Origin: Pseudomonas linyingensis
Lineage (GTDB): Bacteria > Pseudomonadota > Gammaproteobacteria > Pseudomonadales > Pseudomonadaceae
Assembly (NCBI RefSeq): GCF_900109175.1
Contig: NZ_FNZE01000001.1
Location: 248,001-312,000, forward strand
Reading direction: 5' to 3'
Length of the DNA: 64,000 bases
Shown here: piece after piece, positions 18,735-27,099 of the stretch
Numbering within the stretch: the stretch's first letter is position 1
Layout of the letters: each line of letters starts with the position of its first letter
The notes under the pieces: model-generated
The model's database searches: none
What the model saw: the letters and a program-made list of their open reading frames with translations, nothing else
Told to the model about the DNA's origin: nothing
Translations under genes and position numbers: made by a program

Positions 18735-19607
18735 TCAGTTGATCCCGGCAAAGCGCAGATAACTTCCGGTGATCTCATCGCCCCACAGCAGCGCAATCCA
18801 GCCGGCGATGGCCAGGTAGGGGCCGAAGGGCAGGGGGGTGCCGCTTTCGGCGCTGCGCAGGCGCAGGATGATCAGGCCGAGCACGGCACCGACCACCGAG
18901 GAGAGAAGGATGGTCAGCGGCAGGATCTGCCAGCCGCCCCAGGCGCCGAGCATCGCCAGCAGCTTGAAGTCGCCGTAGCCCATGCCTTCCTTGCCGGTCA
19001 CCAGCTTGAACAGCCAGTACACCGACCACAGGCTGAGATAGCCGGCCACCGCGCCCCAGAACGCATCGCCCGGCGAGGCGAACAGCCCCGACTGGTTGAC
19101 GATCAGCCCCAGCCACAGCAGCGGCAGCACCAGCACATCCGGCAGCAGCTGATGGTCGGCGTCGATCAGGCTCATCGCCAGCAGCCCCCAGCTCAGCAGT
19201 AGCACTGCACCGGCCTGCCAGGTGAAGCCGAAATGCCAGGCGACATAGCCCGAAAGCACGCCGCAGGTCAGCTCCACCAGCGGATAGCGCTTGCTGATCG
19301 GCGCCTTGCAGCCCGAGCAGCGCCCGCGCAGCAGCAGCCAGCTAATGATCGGGATGTTCTCCCAGGCACGGATCTGGTGCCCGCAGTGCGGGCAGCTGGA
19401 GTCCGGCAGCAGCAGGTTGAAGCGCTCGGCCGGCTCCTCGCTCTCCAGTTCGAGCACTTCGCGTGCCTGGGATTGCCAGTCGCGCTGCATCATGATCGGC
19501 AGGCGGTAGACCACTACGTTGAGGAAGCTGCCGACCAGCAGGCCGAGCACGCTGGCGCAAAAAACCACTGCCAGCGTGTTGCTGGCCAGAAATTCGATAA
19601 TATTCAT
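18735..19607 (-). CDS. pilD: Type IV prepilin peptidase / N-methyltransferase
   Basis: Inner-membrane aspartic protease that cuts the leader of PilA and minor or type II pseudopilins and methylates the new amino terminus. The 290-residue protein has the zinc-binding pairs CPHC and CSGC near residues 72-100. Catalytic aspartates are in SLIDADHQLLPD and in the GMGYGDFKLLAMLGAW (GXGD) motif. About eight membrane helices are present. It is the last gene of pilB-pilC-pilD, 3 bases after pilC. Confidence 0.96.
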   Translation of the reverse strand: MNIIEFLASNTLAVVFCASVLGLLVGSFLNVVVYRLPIMMQRDWQSQAREVLELESEEPAERFNLLLPDSSCPHCGHQIRAWENIPIISWLLLRGRCSGCKAPISKRYPLVELTCGVLSGYVAWHFGFTWQAGAVLLLSWGLLAMSLIDADHQLLPDVLVLPLLWLGLIVNQSGLFASPGDAFWGAVAGYLSLWSVYWLFKLVTGKEGMGYGDFKLLAMLGAWGGWQILPLTILLSSVVGAVLGLIILRLRSAESGTPLPFGPYLAIAGWIALLWGDEITGSYLRFAGIN

Positions 19608-19610
19608 GCT

Positions 19611-20828
19611 TCAGACGACGGAGCCCAGCTGGAAGATCGGCAGGTACATGGCGATGATCAGGCCGCCGACCAGTACGCCGAGTACGGCCATGATCATCGG
19701 CTCCATCAACGTGGTCAGGTTGTCGACCATATTGTCCACTTCCGCTTCGTAATACTCGGCCACCTTGTCCAGCATGGTGTCGAGGGCGCCGGACTCTTCG
19801 CCGATGGAGGTCATCTGGATGGCCATGGCTGGGAACACTCCGGTGGAGCGCATGCAGAAGTTCAGTTGCATGCCGGTGGAGACATCTTGCTTAACCTTGT
19901 TGACCGCATCGCGAAATACCACGTTGCCGGCGGCGCCGGCCACCGAGTCCAGCGCCTCGACCAGCGGCACGCCAGCAGCGAAGGTGGTGGACAGCGTGCG
20001 CGCGAAGCGCGCTACGGCGCTCTTGTAGGTGATATCGCCGACCAAAGGCACCTTCAGCAACGTCCTATCCACTTGGTTGCGGAGCTTTTCGGAACGCCGG
20101 TAAGCATGCTTGAAGACGAAGCCTATGCCGACTAGCCCAATCAGGGCGACAAACCACCACTCCTGCACCACTTCGGACAGGCCGATCACCATCTGGGTAA
20201 AGGCAGGTAGTTCGGCACCAAAGCCTTCGAACACGCTCTCGAACTGTGGCACTACCTTGATCAGCAATATCGCCGAGACGATCAGCGCCACCACCAGTAC
20301 CGCAATCGGGTAGGTCATCGCCTTCTTCACCTTGGCCTTAAGGGCTTCGGTTTTTTCCTTGTAGGTGGCGATCCGATCCAGCAGAGTTTCCAAGGCACCC
20401 GCCTGCTCGCCGGAGTCCACCAAGTTGCAGTACAGGTCGTCGAAGTACAGCGGTTTCTTGCGCAGAGAGTTAGCCAGGCTGTTACCGGCGGCCACTTCCT
20501 GCTTCACCTCCAGCACCAGGGCGCGCATGTTCTGGTTTTCCACGCCGTCGGCAATGATGTCGAACGACTGCAACAGCGGCACGCCGGACTTCATCATGGT
20601 CGCCATCTGCCGGGTGAACAGCGCGATATCCATGGGCTTGATCGCCTTGCCCTTGCCAAATAGCGAGCCGGCCTTCTTCTTGACCTTGAGCGGGTTGATG
20701 CCCTGCTTGCGCAGTTGGGCCTTGACCAGGTTGGGGTTCAGGCCGCTGATCTCGCCCTTGACCTTCGACCCCTTGCGGTCAGTGCCCTCCCAGACGAAGG
20801 TGCTGTTCTGTAACGGTTTGGCCGCCAT
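19611..20828 (-). CDS. pilC: Type IV pilus inner-membrane platform protein PilC
   Basis: A 405-residue platform protein with two repeated cytoplasmic GspF domains (about 70-195 and 275-395), each ending in a membrane helix. Family motifs are MDIALFTRQMATMMKSGVPL near 76-95 and FARTLSTTFAAGVPLVEALD near 275-294. It is preceded by a short amino-terminal domain (TFVWEGTDRKGSKVKGE). It couples the PilB motor to pilin assembly. It is 2 bases from pilB and 3 from pilD. Confidence 0.96.
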   Translation of the reverse strand: MAAKPLQNSTFVWEGTDRKGSKVKGEISGLNPNLVKAQLRKQGINPLKVKKKAGSLFGKGKAIKPMDIALFTRQMATMMKSGVPLLQSFDIIADGVENQNMRALVLEVKQEVAAGNSLANSLRKKPLYFDDLYCNLVDSGEQAGALETLLDRIATYKEKTEALKAKVKKAMTYPIAVLVVALIVSAILLIKVVPQFESVFEGFGAELPAFTQMVIGLSEVVQEWWFVALIGLVGIGFVFKHAYRRSEKLRNQVDRTLLKVPLVGDITYKSAVARFARTLSTTFAAGVPLVEALDSVAGAAGNVVFRDAVNKVKQDVSTGMQLNFCMRSTGVFPAMAIQMTSIGEESGALDTMLDKVAEYYEAEVDNMVDNLTTLMEPMIMAVLGVLVGGLIIAMYLPIFQLGSVV

Positions 20829-20830
20829 GG

Positions 20831-22531
20831 TTAATCCTTGGTCACACGGTTGACTTCCGCGAGGCTGGTCATGCCTTGCATGGCTTTGAGCAGACCCGAG
20901 GTGCGCAGATCGTTGAAGCCTTCCTCGCGCGCTTTGCTCGCGATCTCGATGGAATTGCCTTCTTCCATGATAATCCGCTGCAGTGCCGGCGTGATTTTAA
21001 CCACTTCATAAATACCGACACGGCCCTTGTAGCCACCCTTGCAGGCATCGCAGCCCACCGGCTGATAGAGCTTGAACTTGCCGATCTGCTCTGCGGGGAA
21101 ACCTTCCTCCAGCAGCGCCTCGCGCGGAATGTCGTGCACCTTCTTGCACGCGGGGCACAGGCGGCGGGCCAGGCGCTGGGCGATGATCAGGTTGACCGAG
21201 GTGGCGATGTTGAACGACGGCACACCCATGTTGCGCAGGCGGGTGAGGGTTTCCGCGGCGCTGTTGGTGTGCAGGGTGGACATCACCATGTGGCCGGTCT
21301 GTGCGGCCTTGACGGCGATCGAGGCGGTTTCCAGGTCGCGGATCTCGCCGACCATGATCACGTCGGGGTCCTGGCGCAGGAAGGCGCGCAGAGCCTGGGT
21401 GAAGTCCATGCCCTGCTTGGGATTGACGTTGACTTGGTTGATGCCTTCCAGGTTGATCTCCACCGGGTCTTCGGCGGTGGAAATGTTGATGTCCGGGGTG
21501 TTGAGGATGTTCAGGCCGGTGTACAGCGACACGGTCTTGCCCGAGCCGGTGGGGCCGGTGACAAGGATCATGCCCTGCGGCTGGCTCAGCGCCTTGAGGT
21601 ACAGCGCCTTCTGTTCCTCCTCATAACCGAGAGCGTCGATGCCCATCTGTGCGCTGGTCGGGTCGAGAATCCGCATCACGATCTTCTCGCCCCACAGGGT
21701 CGGGCAGGTGTTGACCCGGAAGTCGATGGCCTTGTTGGCGGAGATCTTCAGCTTGATCCGCCCGTCCTGCGGCTTGCGCCGCTCGGAGATGTCCATGGCC
21801 GACATCACCTTGAGGCGCGCGGCGATACGGCTGGCCAGCTGCAGTGGAGGCTTGGCGACCTCGAAGAGAATGCCGTCAGTACGGAAACGCACGCGATAGC
21901 TTTTTTCGTAGGGTTCGAAGTGCAGGTCCGAGGCACCGCCGCGAATGGCGTCCAGCAGCATCTTGTGGACGAACTTGACCACCGGCGAGTCGTCGGCCTC
22001 GTTAGTGGCAGCCTCTTCCTTCTTCTCGCCGCCCTGTTCGAGGTCCACGCCGTCGAGATCGACATCGGCAAGCTCTTCCATGCCGGTGGCGCCGCTGTCG
22101 AAGAACTTGTCGATGGCTTCGCCGAGCTTGTCGTCCTCGACCAACAGGGTTTCCACGGTCAGTCCGGTGCTGAACTGGATGTCGCGGATGGCCTGCTGGT
22201 TGGTGGGGTCGGAGACGCCGACGAACAGGATGTTGCCGCGGCGTAGCAGCGGCAGCACGCGGTGCTGGCGAATCAGCTTCTCGCTGACCAGTTCCTTGGG
22301 CTGCCCCTCCTTGTCCAGCGCCTTCAGCTCCAGCAGCGGCAGGCCGAACTGCTCGGATGCCATCTCGGCCAGCGCGCGTGGCTTGACCAGCTTGTTCTGC
22401 ACCAGATGACTAACCAGCGGGATCTTGTTGCGCAGCGCTTCGGCTTGGGCCTGCTGTGCGGTCTTGGCGTCCAGCAGTTCGGCGAACACCAGCTGGCGGG
22501 CCAGACCGGTGAGGGCGATGGAGTCGTTCAT
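20831..22531 (-). CDS. pilB: Type IV pilus extension ATPase PilB
   Basis: A 566-residue hexameric motor that powers pilus extension. An amino-terminal MshEN/GspE domain is followed by the ATPase with Walker A GPTGSGKT. The Asp-box region is ISTAEDPVEINLEGINQVNV, and Walker B is in RAFLRQDPDVIMVGEIRD. The zinc site has CPACKK and CDACKGG near 455-495, as in GspE/PilB. The ATG at 22531 faces pilA across a 232-base shared regulatory region. It is the first gene of the pilBCD operon. Confidence 0.97.
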   Translation of the reverse strand: MNDSIALTGLARQLVFAELLDAKTAQQAQAEALRNKIPLVSHLVQNKLVKPRALAEMASEQFGLPLLELKALDKEGQPKELVSEKLIRQHRVLPLLRRGNILFVGVSDPTNQQAIRDIQFSTGLTVETLLVEDDKLGEAIDKFFDSGATGMEELADVDLDGVDLEQGGEKKEEAATNEADDSPVVKFVHKMLLDAIRGGASDLHFEPYEKSYRVRFRTDGILFEVAKPPLQLASRIAARLKVMSAMDISERRKPQDGRIKLKISANKAIDFRVNTCPTLWGEKIVMRILDPTSAQMGIDALGYEEEQKALYLKALSQPQGMILVTGPTGSGKTVSLYTGLNILNTPDINISTAEDPVEINLEGINQVNVNPKQGMDFTQALRAFLRQDPDVIMVGEIRDLETASIAVKAAQTGHMVMSTLHTNSAAETLTRLRNMGVPSFNIATSVNLIIAQRLARRLCPACKKVHDIPREALLEEGFPAEQIGKFKLYQPVGCDACKGGYKGRVGIYEVVKITPALQRIIMEEGNSIEIASKAREEGFNDLRTSGLLKAMQGMTSLAEVNRVTKD

Positions 22532-22695
22532 GGGGAGGGCAACCTGCTAATCCTGTGGCTGCCTTATAACGCAATGCCACCAAGCTGCCAAATCCCTGCA
22601 ATGCGTGTGACAAAAAATGGCAGATCCTGGCGCGATTGGGTTCGGTGTCCAGGTGTGCAGCCCTGCGCGGCCCGTGAAATGCAGGCTTTAGGAAA

Positions 22696-22713
22696 TTGGC
22701 ACGCTATATGCTT
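22696..22713 (+). promoter_or_regulatory. Sigma-54 promoter of pilA
   Basis: TTGGCACGCTATATGCTT carries the GG at 22698 and GC at 22710, exactly 12 bases apart as in TGGCAC-N5-TTGC-type -24/-12 promoters. pilA begins 50 bases downstream. In Pseudomonas pilA is known to need RpoN with PilR; rpoN is at 56306-57802 of this window, while pilS and pilR are not here. GTGTC motifs at about 22650, of the kind PilR is reported to bind, lie upstream. Confidence 0.8.
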
Positions 22714-22763
22714 TGGTCTCTCTAGGTCCGCAAGACCTCTAACTTTCTCAAGGAGCAATACGC

Positions 22764-23207
22764 ATGAAAGCGCAAATGCAGAAAGGCTTTACTCTCATCG
22801 AACTGATGATCGTGGTTGCGATCATCGGTATTCTGGCCGCCATCGCCATTCCCCAGTACCAGAACTATGTTTCCCGTACCCAGGTGACTCGCTTGGTTGG
22901 TGAGATGTCTTCGCTGAAGACTGCGGTTGAAGAGCGCATGAGCCGCAATGCTGCGACCAACACCATTGCTGATCTTGGCTACACGGCCTCCAACCTGAGC
23001 TCCAACGCGGCAGTTGCTATGGATGCTTCTGCTGGTACTGCCTCCATTACCGCCACTTTGAACGGCAACGTGGCTTCGGCGGTCAACGGGGGAGTCGTGA
23101 CCGTTTCTCGTGGTGCTGATGGCATCTGGAGCTGTGAAGTGACTGCGTCCAGCAACACTGGCTGGGATGACTCCTTTGCTCCGGCTGGTTGCCCGGTAGG
23201 TAGCTGA
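22764..23207 (+). CDS. pilA: Type IV major pilin PilA
   Basis: A 147-residue prepilin. The leader MKAQMQKG ends at Gly8, so mature pilin begins [20 protein letters not shown] with Glu5 in place. The hydrophobic helix is followed by a globular domain whose Cys124 and Cys143 should form the carboxy-terminal disulfide loop (18 residues between them). The protein ends CPVGS: the terminal residue is serine, as in P. aeruginosa 1244-type pilins whose last serine is glycosylated by PilO/TfpO. It is driven by the sigma-54 promoter above and followed by two hairpins. Downstream genes encode possible modifying enzymes. Confidence 0.96.
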   Translation: MKAQMQKGFTLIELMIVVAIIGILAAIAIPQYQNYVSRTQVTRLVGEMSSLKTAVEERMSRNAATNTIADLGYTASNLSSNAAVAMDASAGTASITATLNGNVASAVNGGVVTVSRGADGIWSCEVTASSNTGWDDSFAPAGCPVGS

Positions 23208-23212
23208 TGAGT

Positions 23213-23238
23213 AGTAGGCAAACCGAGGTTTGCCTACT
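23213..23238 (+). terminator. pilA terminator hairpin
   Basis: AGTAGGCAAACC at 23213-23224 and GGTTTGCCTACT at 23227-23238 are perfect inverted arms starting 6 bases after the pilA stop, followed by GTTTGT. This is a plausible Rho-independent terminator, although the T tract is short. Confidence 0.65.
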
Positions 23239-23244
23239 GTTTGT

Positions 23245-23290
23245 CTGAAAAGCACAACGCCCCGCGACTGCGGGGCGTTGTGCTTTTCAG
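23245..23290. terminator. Long perfect hairpin, probable bidirectional terminator
   Basis: Arms of 21 bases at 23245-23265 and 23270-23290 are perfectly complementary with the loop GACT. The outer end is CTGAAAAGCAC and the inner part is GCCCCGC. With A-rich sequence on the left arm and CTTTTC on the right arm it can end transcription in both directions. It should insulate the very strong pilA transcript from the genes that follow. Confidence 0.7.
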
Positions 23291-23369
23291 TGAAAGTATC
23301 GGGGGAATGCGATCGGCTCGAACCTCGAATTGTACCGTCGCGAGAACAGTCACGAGTGGTGGTGAGGGT

Positions 23370-24773
23370 ATGGGGACGTATTTTCGGTTGACGGAAGCTG
23401 GGAAGCTGCGTCTGCGGAGTTTTTCGTGGGCTCTTTTGTTGATCGTCATCGTGCCAAATCTGCTTTTTGTCGTGATGGCATGGCTGGCTGGGGTGGGGCG
23501 GTCGTACCTGAACTTGGACTATGCGGTTGCGGTATTTGTTGTGGCCTTGGGATTCAGGTGGAGCGGGGCTTTGCTGTTTTTGTTTCTTTTGTTGGTTGAT
23601 CTTTTGGTTGTGGTTGGTCAGTTGTTTCCGTTTGTTCGTTTTTCTGATCTTTTGTATTTGGCTAAATTCACCTTCATTTCGTCTGCTCAGTACCAGGTGG
23701 CAATTTCTGTTATTGCTGTTGGGGTGCTGGCAAAGTGTTGGGTGCTGCTTTTCTTTGGGCGGCGGATCAGTCCAGTGGGGGGGGTTATTGCTTTCAATCT
23801 GCTGGTTTTTTTGTATATGTTCAAGGTGTATGGAGTTGGAGGGGGTGGGGAGGATAAGTTTTGGCGAGTTTCCAATGTTTCCTTGGTTTCCAGTCAGGTG
23901 GTTGATTTTGTCAGATATCGAAGTAGTGGGTTTCTCAAGAGTGCGGAGCTGAAAGGGGAGCCATTTACAGTATTGCGTGCTGATGCGGGTGCAGTCCCTC
24001 AGTGGATCGGTAATTTAGATGGCAAGGCGCTCCCCGAAAAACTGCTGCTGGTCGTCAACGAGTCATGGGGAGTTCCGCGTGACCCGAAGGTTCAGGAGGC
24101 GCTGTTGCAGCCGCTACGTGCTGTGTCGCGTGGCGAAGTTGAGCAAGGCAATTTGTCTTTTGTCGGGGCTACCGTGGCGGGAGAGTTGAGGGAGTTATGT
24201 CAGTTGAGGCCTAATAATTTCAACCTTGCAGCGGTGACGGATGGCTTTGGAGAATGTCTGCCAAATCGTTTGAGGCGGAAAGGTTATCGCACGGCATCAG
24301 TTCATGGTGCTGTCAGCTTGATGTACGATCGCAGGCATTGGTATCCCCGAGTTGGCTTCGATGAATCAGTTTTCTTTGAAAGCAGCAGGTGGCCGGAGCG
24401 CTGCTATTCCTTTCCGGGGGCGTGTGATCTCGATCTGCGAGCGACTGTGGGAGATTTTCTGCGGCTGGATGGTAAGCGTTTTCTGTATTGGCTTACTTTG
24501 AACTCTCATGCATTTTATGATCAGAGAGATATTCGAGAGGATGTCTTTGATTGCAGGCTTTTTGATGTTGACTCTGGTTCTCGCGAATGTCTGAACTTAA
24601 AGTTGCAGGCGCAGTTCTTTCATGGGTTGGGTGAGCTGCTTGGCTCGGGAATCCTGCGCGGTACGGCGGTGTTGGTCGTGGGGGATCACGAACCGCCGCT
24701 CACCAAGACGCGAGGGGAAAAAGCCGTCTTTGCCGAAGGCATGGTGCCGTGGGTGAGTTTCGTTGTGGAGTAG
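23370..24773 (+). CDS. Membrane sulfatase/LtaS-like phospho-transferase, possible pilin or glycan modifier
   Basis: A 467-residue protein with about five amino-terminal membrane helices (to about residue 155) and an extracytoplasmic alkaline-phosphatase-superfamily domain. Putative metal and catalytic residues are Glu231 in LLLVVNESWG, Thr268 in FVGATVAGEL as nucleophile, and Asp439-His440 in VVGDHEPP. This layout is shared by lipoteichoic-acid synthases and phosphoethanolamine or phosphoglycerol transferases. The ATG at 23370 with GAGG upstream is preferred; the frame continues back to a TTG at 23241 but would translate the 21-bp hairpin. It lies between pilA and an O-antigen-ligase-like gene in less GC-rich DNA with many T runs. 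Donor and acceptor are unknown; modification of pilin or its glycan is inference. Confidence 0.7.
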   Translation: MGTYFRLTEAGKLRLRSFSWALLLIVIVPNLLFVVMAWLAGVGRSYLNLDYAVAVFVVALGFRWSGALLFLFLLLVDLLVVVGQLFPFVRFSDLLYLAKFTFISSAQYQVAISVIAVGVLAKCWVLLFFGRRISPVGGVIAFNLLVFLYMFKVYGVGGGGEDKFWRVSNVSLVSSQVVDFVRYRSSGFLKSAELKGEPFTVLRADAGAVPQWIGNLDGKALPEKLLLVVNESWGVPRDPKVQEALLQPLRAVSRGEVEQGNLSFVGATVAGELRELCQLRPNNFNLAAVTDGFGECLPNRLRRKGYRTASVHGAVSLMYDRRHWYPRVGFDESVFFESSRWPERCYSFPGACDLDLRATVGDFLRLDGKRFLYWLTLNSHAFYDQRDIREDVFDCRLFDVDSGSRECLNLKLQAQFFHGLGELLGSGILRGTAVLVVGDHEPPLTKTRGEKAVFAEGMVPWVSFVVE

Positions 24774-24838
24774 ATGCTGGGGGCTGGTGAGAAACTGCCG
24801 TTTGTGACAGGTAATCAGAAGGATGGAGTGGGGGTTGA

Positions 24839-26446
24839 ATGACTGAGCGAGAAATGGATTGCGTGCGCGTGCGGTACGAAATAGTGCCGGCTTTCCTTAT
24901 GGCCGTGACTCTTGGTTTTTCCGTGGGGCTGCTCGCTGATTTCTGGTGGCTGGGGAACTTGCAGGCGGCCATTTTCGTGTTGGCCATGGTTTGTTTTTCT
25001 AGATCAAAGGGGGGCATGCTTGGAAATTGCTTGCTGCTTGCTGGGGCTTTTGGGGGGGCGGTTTTTGTGGCTTTCCTTGGTTTGGTGAGAGGTGAGTTTC
25101 TCATCTGGCCAGCACTTTTTGTCGTTATTGCAAACCTGCTGCTGGTTGCTTTTCTATTGCGAGAGAGGACTTTGGGGGGGCTCGAATTCGCTCGGTGGAG
25201 GTCGTACTTTCCAAGAGTTTTTGTGATGTTCATGGCGTGCGGAGTTTTTTATGTAAACTTCATGCCGAACTGGATGGCCGGGCAGAGTGTCGCGCTACTG
25301 GAGGCTTTCTTTATTTTCGCTGTTTTAGCCATCGCCCGCACTGAGAAGCAGGAAGGAATGAGTTGGTTTTTCACCGGAGCGCTGTCCGCGCTGGCTTTGA
25401 CCTTTGTGCTGGCCAATGCACTGGCAGCCATCGAAGGGGTTGCCATGGCATCTTGGTCGAGAGTGTTTCATATGGTGTTGCACTTGGTTTTTGCGGTTGT
25501 CTTCCTGCGCTTCTTGCTGAGTGATGCCCCTGTGTCGAGTCTGGTCGCCAAGGCTGTCCTGTTGGCTGTACCTGTCTATGCGATGTTCCTGATAACTGCC
25601 TGGGTGGGAATGGAGGTACCCGAGCAGCACGACTGGATGAATAAGCCACCGTTGTTCCGCCACATTCGTCATCTGGCCTATTTCCTCTGTATCGGCATGG
25701 TGACGGCGGCTTGGGCCAGTCTGGCGTGGCAGGGCGGATGGCGAGGAGCTGCGATGCTGACCTTCTGCCTAGTGACGAGCATTATGCTATGGAGTGGCAG
25801 TCGGGGCGCTTTTCTGGCGGCCAGCATTGGTATCCTTACCCTGTCGATCGGGTTTCCGCTGCGACGCTGTGCGCGCGTTTGGTTGGTGTTGCTGTTCGCC
25901 GTCTGGGCGGCCATGCTGGTATCTGCTTTGTTCCCGGTTGATCAGTCGGGTGTCGGTTGGCTGTCTGCATTCATGCGCTCCGATCAGGCCAGCTCGATCA
26001 ATCAGCTTAGTTCGGGGCGACTGGGGATCTGGACTTATCTCGTACCCTTCATTGCCGAGCGACCATGGTTTGGATGGGGTGCTGAGGGCTTTTTATCTGT
26101 GTGGGAAGGCTTCCCGATCCGCCAAGCGCATAACGGCGTGATGCAGTTGCTGATCGAGTGGGGGGCGGCGGGGGCGGCGCTGTTCCTGTTGATCATCGGC
26201 TGGCTGTCGTTCAAGGGCGGAAAGCTTTATATGGTCACCGCAAAGGCTGGCAAAACCACGGTGACGCTCGCTTATGGGGTTTCGCTGTTGACTGCGCTGC
26301 TCACCCTTGCGCTTACCGATGGGATTTTTTATTTCGGCATGCCGATGACCTATCTGATGATCGCTTGTGCTTTCATCGGTGGAGAATTGATTCGTCATAA
26401 GCGGGTCGACCTGGGTTCGAAGGCGATATCCGATCCAGCGGGCTGA
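24839..26446 (+). CDS. O-antigen ligase-like (Wzy_C) membrane protein, candidate pilin glycosyltransferase
   Basis: A 535-residue polytopic protein of about twelve helices. Wzy_C/WaaL-type features lie in the second half: LWSGSRGAFLAASIG near 318, LSSGRLGIWTYL near 390, then FGWGAEGF and QAHNGVMQLLIEWG at 408-440, with the conserved His after a large periplasmic loop. Such proteins move a lipid-linked glycan onto lipid A (WaaL) or onto pilin (PilO/TfpO, PglL). Position two genes after a pilin ending in serine favours the TfpO-like role, but a true ligase or polymerase is possible. It starts 65 bases after the sulfatase-like gene, with GGAGTGGGGG before the ATG. Base composition differs from neighbouring genes. 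Confidence 0.75.
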   Translation: MTEREMDCVRVRYEIVPAFLMAVTLGFSVGLLADFWWLGNLQAAIFVLAMVCFSRSKGGMLGNCLLLAGAFGGAVFVAFLGLVRGEFLIWPALFVVIANLLLVAFLLRERTLGGLEFARWRSYFPRVFVMFMACGVFYVNFMPNWMAGQSVALLEAFFIFAVLAIARTEKQEGMSWFFTGALSALALTFVLANALAAIEGVAMASWSRVFHMVLHLVFAVVFLRFLLSDAPVSSLVAKAVLLAVPVYAMFLITAWVGMEVPEQHDWMNKPPLFRHIRHLAYFLCIGMVTAAWASLAWQGGWRGAAMLTFCLVTSIMLWSGSRGAFLAASIGILTLSIGFPLRRCARVWLVLLFAVWAAMLVSALFPVDQSGVGWLSAFMRSDQASSINQLSSGRLGIWTYLVPFIAERPWFGWGAEGFLSVWEGFPIRQAHNGVMQLLIEWGAAGAALFLLIIGWLSFKGGKLYMVTAKAGKTTVTLAYGVSLLTALLTLALTDGIFYFGMPMTYLMIACAFIGGELIRHKRVDLGSKAISDPAG

Positions 26447-26453
26447 AAGGAAT

Positions 26454-26482
26454 GCCAGAGCAGCCTTCCAGTTTGCTCTGGC
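26454..26482 (+). other. Hairpin after the ligase-like gene
   Basis: GCCAGAGCA at 26454-26462 and TGCTCTGGC at 26474-26482 form a 9-bp stem 7 bases after the stop codon. There is no T tract, so termination is uncertain. Confidence 0.4.
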
Positions 26483-26591
26483 GCAGTTGGCTGCAGTCTG
26501 GTTGAGGAACTGCCTTTCCGAGTGCAGTAGGCTTGCCATGCTACTCGCTCCATGACCAGATACGCCTTTTAGTTTACCGGAGTTACCCCTC

Positions 26592-27080
26592 ATGAAATCC
26601 CATTGGGCCGAACGCCTGCGCCATGCCATGCACAGCCAGGCCGATGCCCTCGGCAACCTGCTGGTCGAAGGCTTTCATTACCTCGCCCTGTTCGCCATCG
26701 GCGGGGCGGTGGCTTGGGCGGCGGGGCACACCTTCCTCGGCATGTTCGAGCGCGGGCAGGCGACCATCGACGATATCCTGCTGCTGTTCATCTATCTCGA
26801 GCTGGGTGCGATGGTCGGCATCTACTTCAAGACCAACCATATGCCGGTGCGCTTCCTGATCTATGTGGCGATCACCGCGCTGACCCGGTTGCTGATCGGC
26901 GATATCCAGCACAACCACAAGCCGAACATGGGCATCGTCATGGTCTGCGGGGCGATCCTGTTGCTGGCGATAGCCACCCTGGTGGTGCGCTATGCCTCGA
27001 CCAAGTTCCCCTCGCCGCCAGCGAATGTGCCGGGACGGAGCAAGGTGGGAGATTCGGCGAGTCTGGGCGATCAGCCCTGA
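26592..27080 (+). CDS. PsiE-family membrane protein
   Basis: A 162-residue protein with four membrane helices. The family motif region FIYLELGAMVGIYFKTNHMP lies near 74-93, followed by VRFLIYVAITALTRLLIGDI, as in phosphate-starvation-inducible PsiE. The carboxy tail (PANVPGRSKVGDSAS) is hydrophilic. The function is unknown even in E. coli. I see no clear Pho box in the 145 bases upstream. It converges on a small membrane-protein gene 19 bases away. Confidence 0.85.
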   Translation: MKSHWAERLRHAMHSQADALGNLLVEGFHYLALFAIGGAVAWAAGHTFLGMFERGQATIDDILLLFIYLELGAMVGIYFKTNHMPVRFLIYVAITALTRLLIGDIQHNHKPNMGIVMVCGAILLLAIATLVVRYASTKFPSPPANVPGRSKVGDSASLGDQP

Positions 27081-27099
27081 GTGGCAGCCGGTGCGTGGC

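Noticed and set aside
23241-23369. Longer amino terminus (TTG 23241) for the sulfatase-like protein
   Set aside because: It would translate the 21-bp terminator hairpin; the ATG at 23370 with GAGG upstream begins just before the first membrane helix.
26447-26591. A tRNA gene downstream of the pilA region, as the tRNA-Thr found there in P. aeruginosa
   Set aside because: I searched the region by eye for acceptor and T-arm patterns and found only a 9-bp hairpin.
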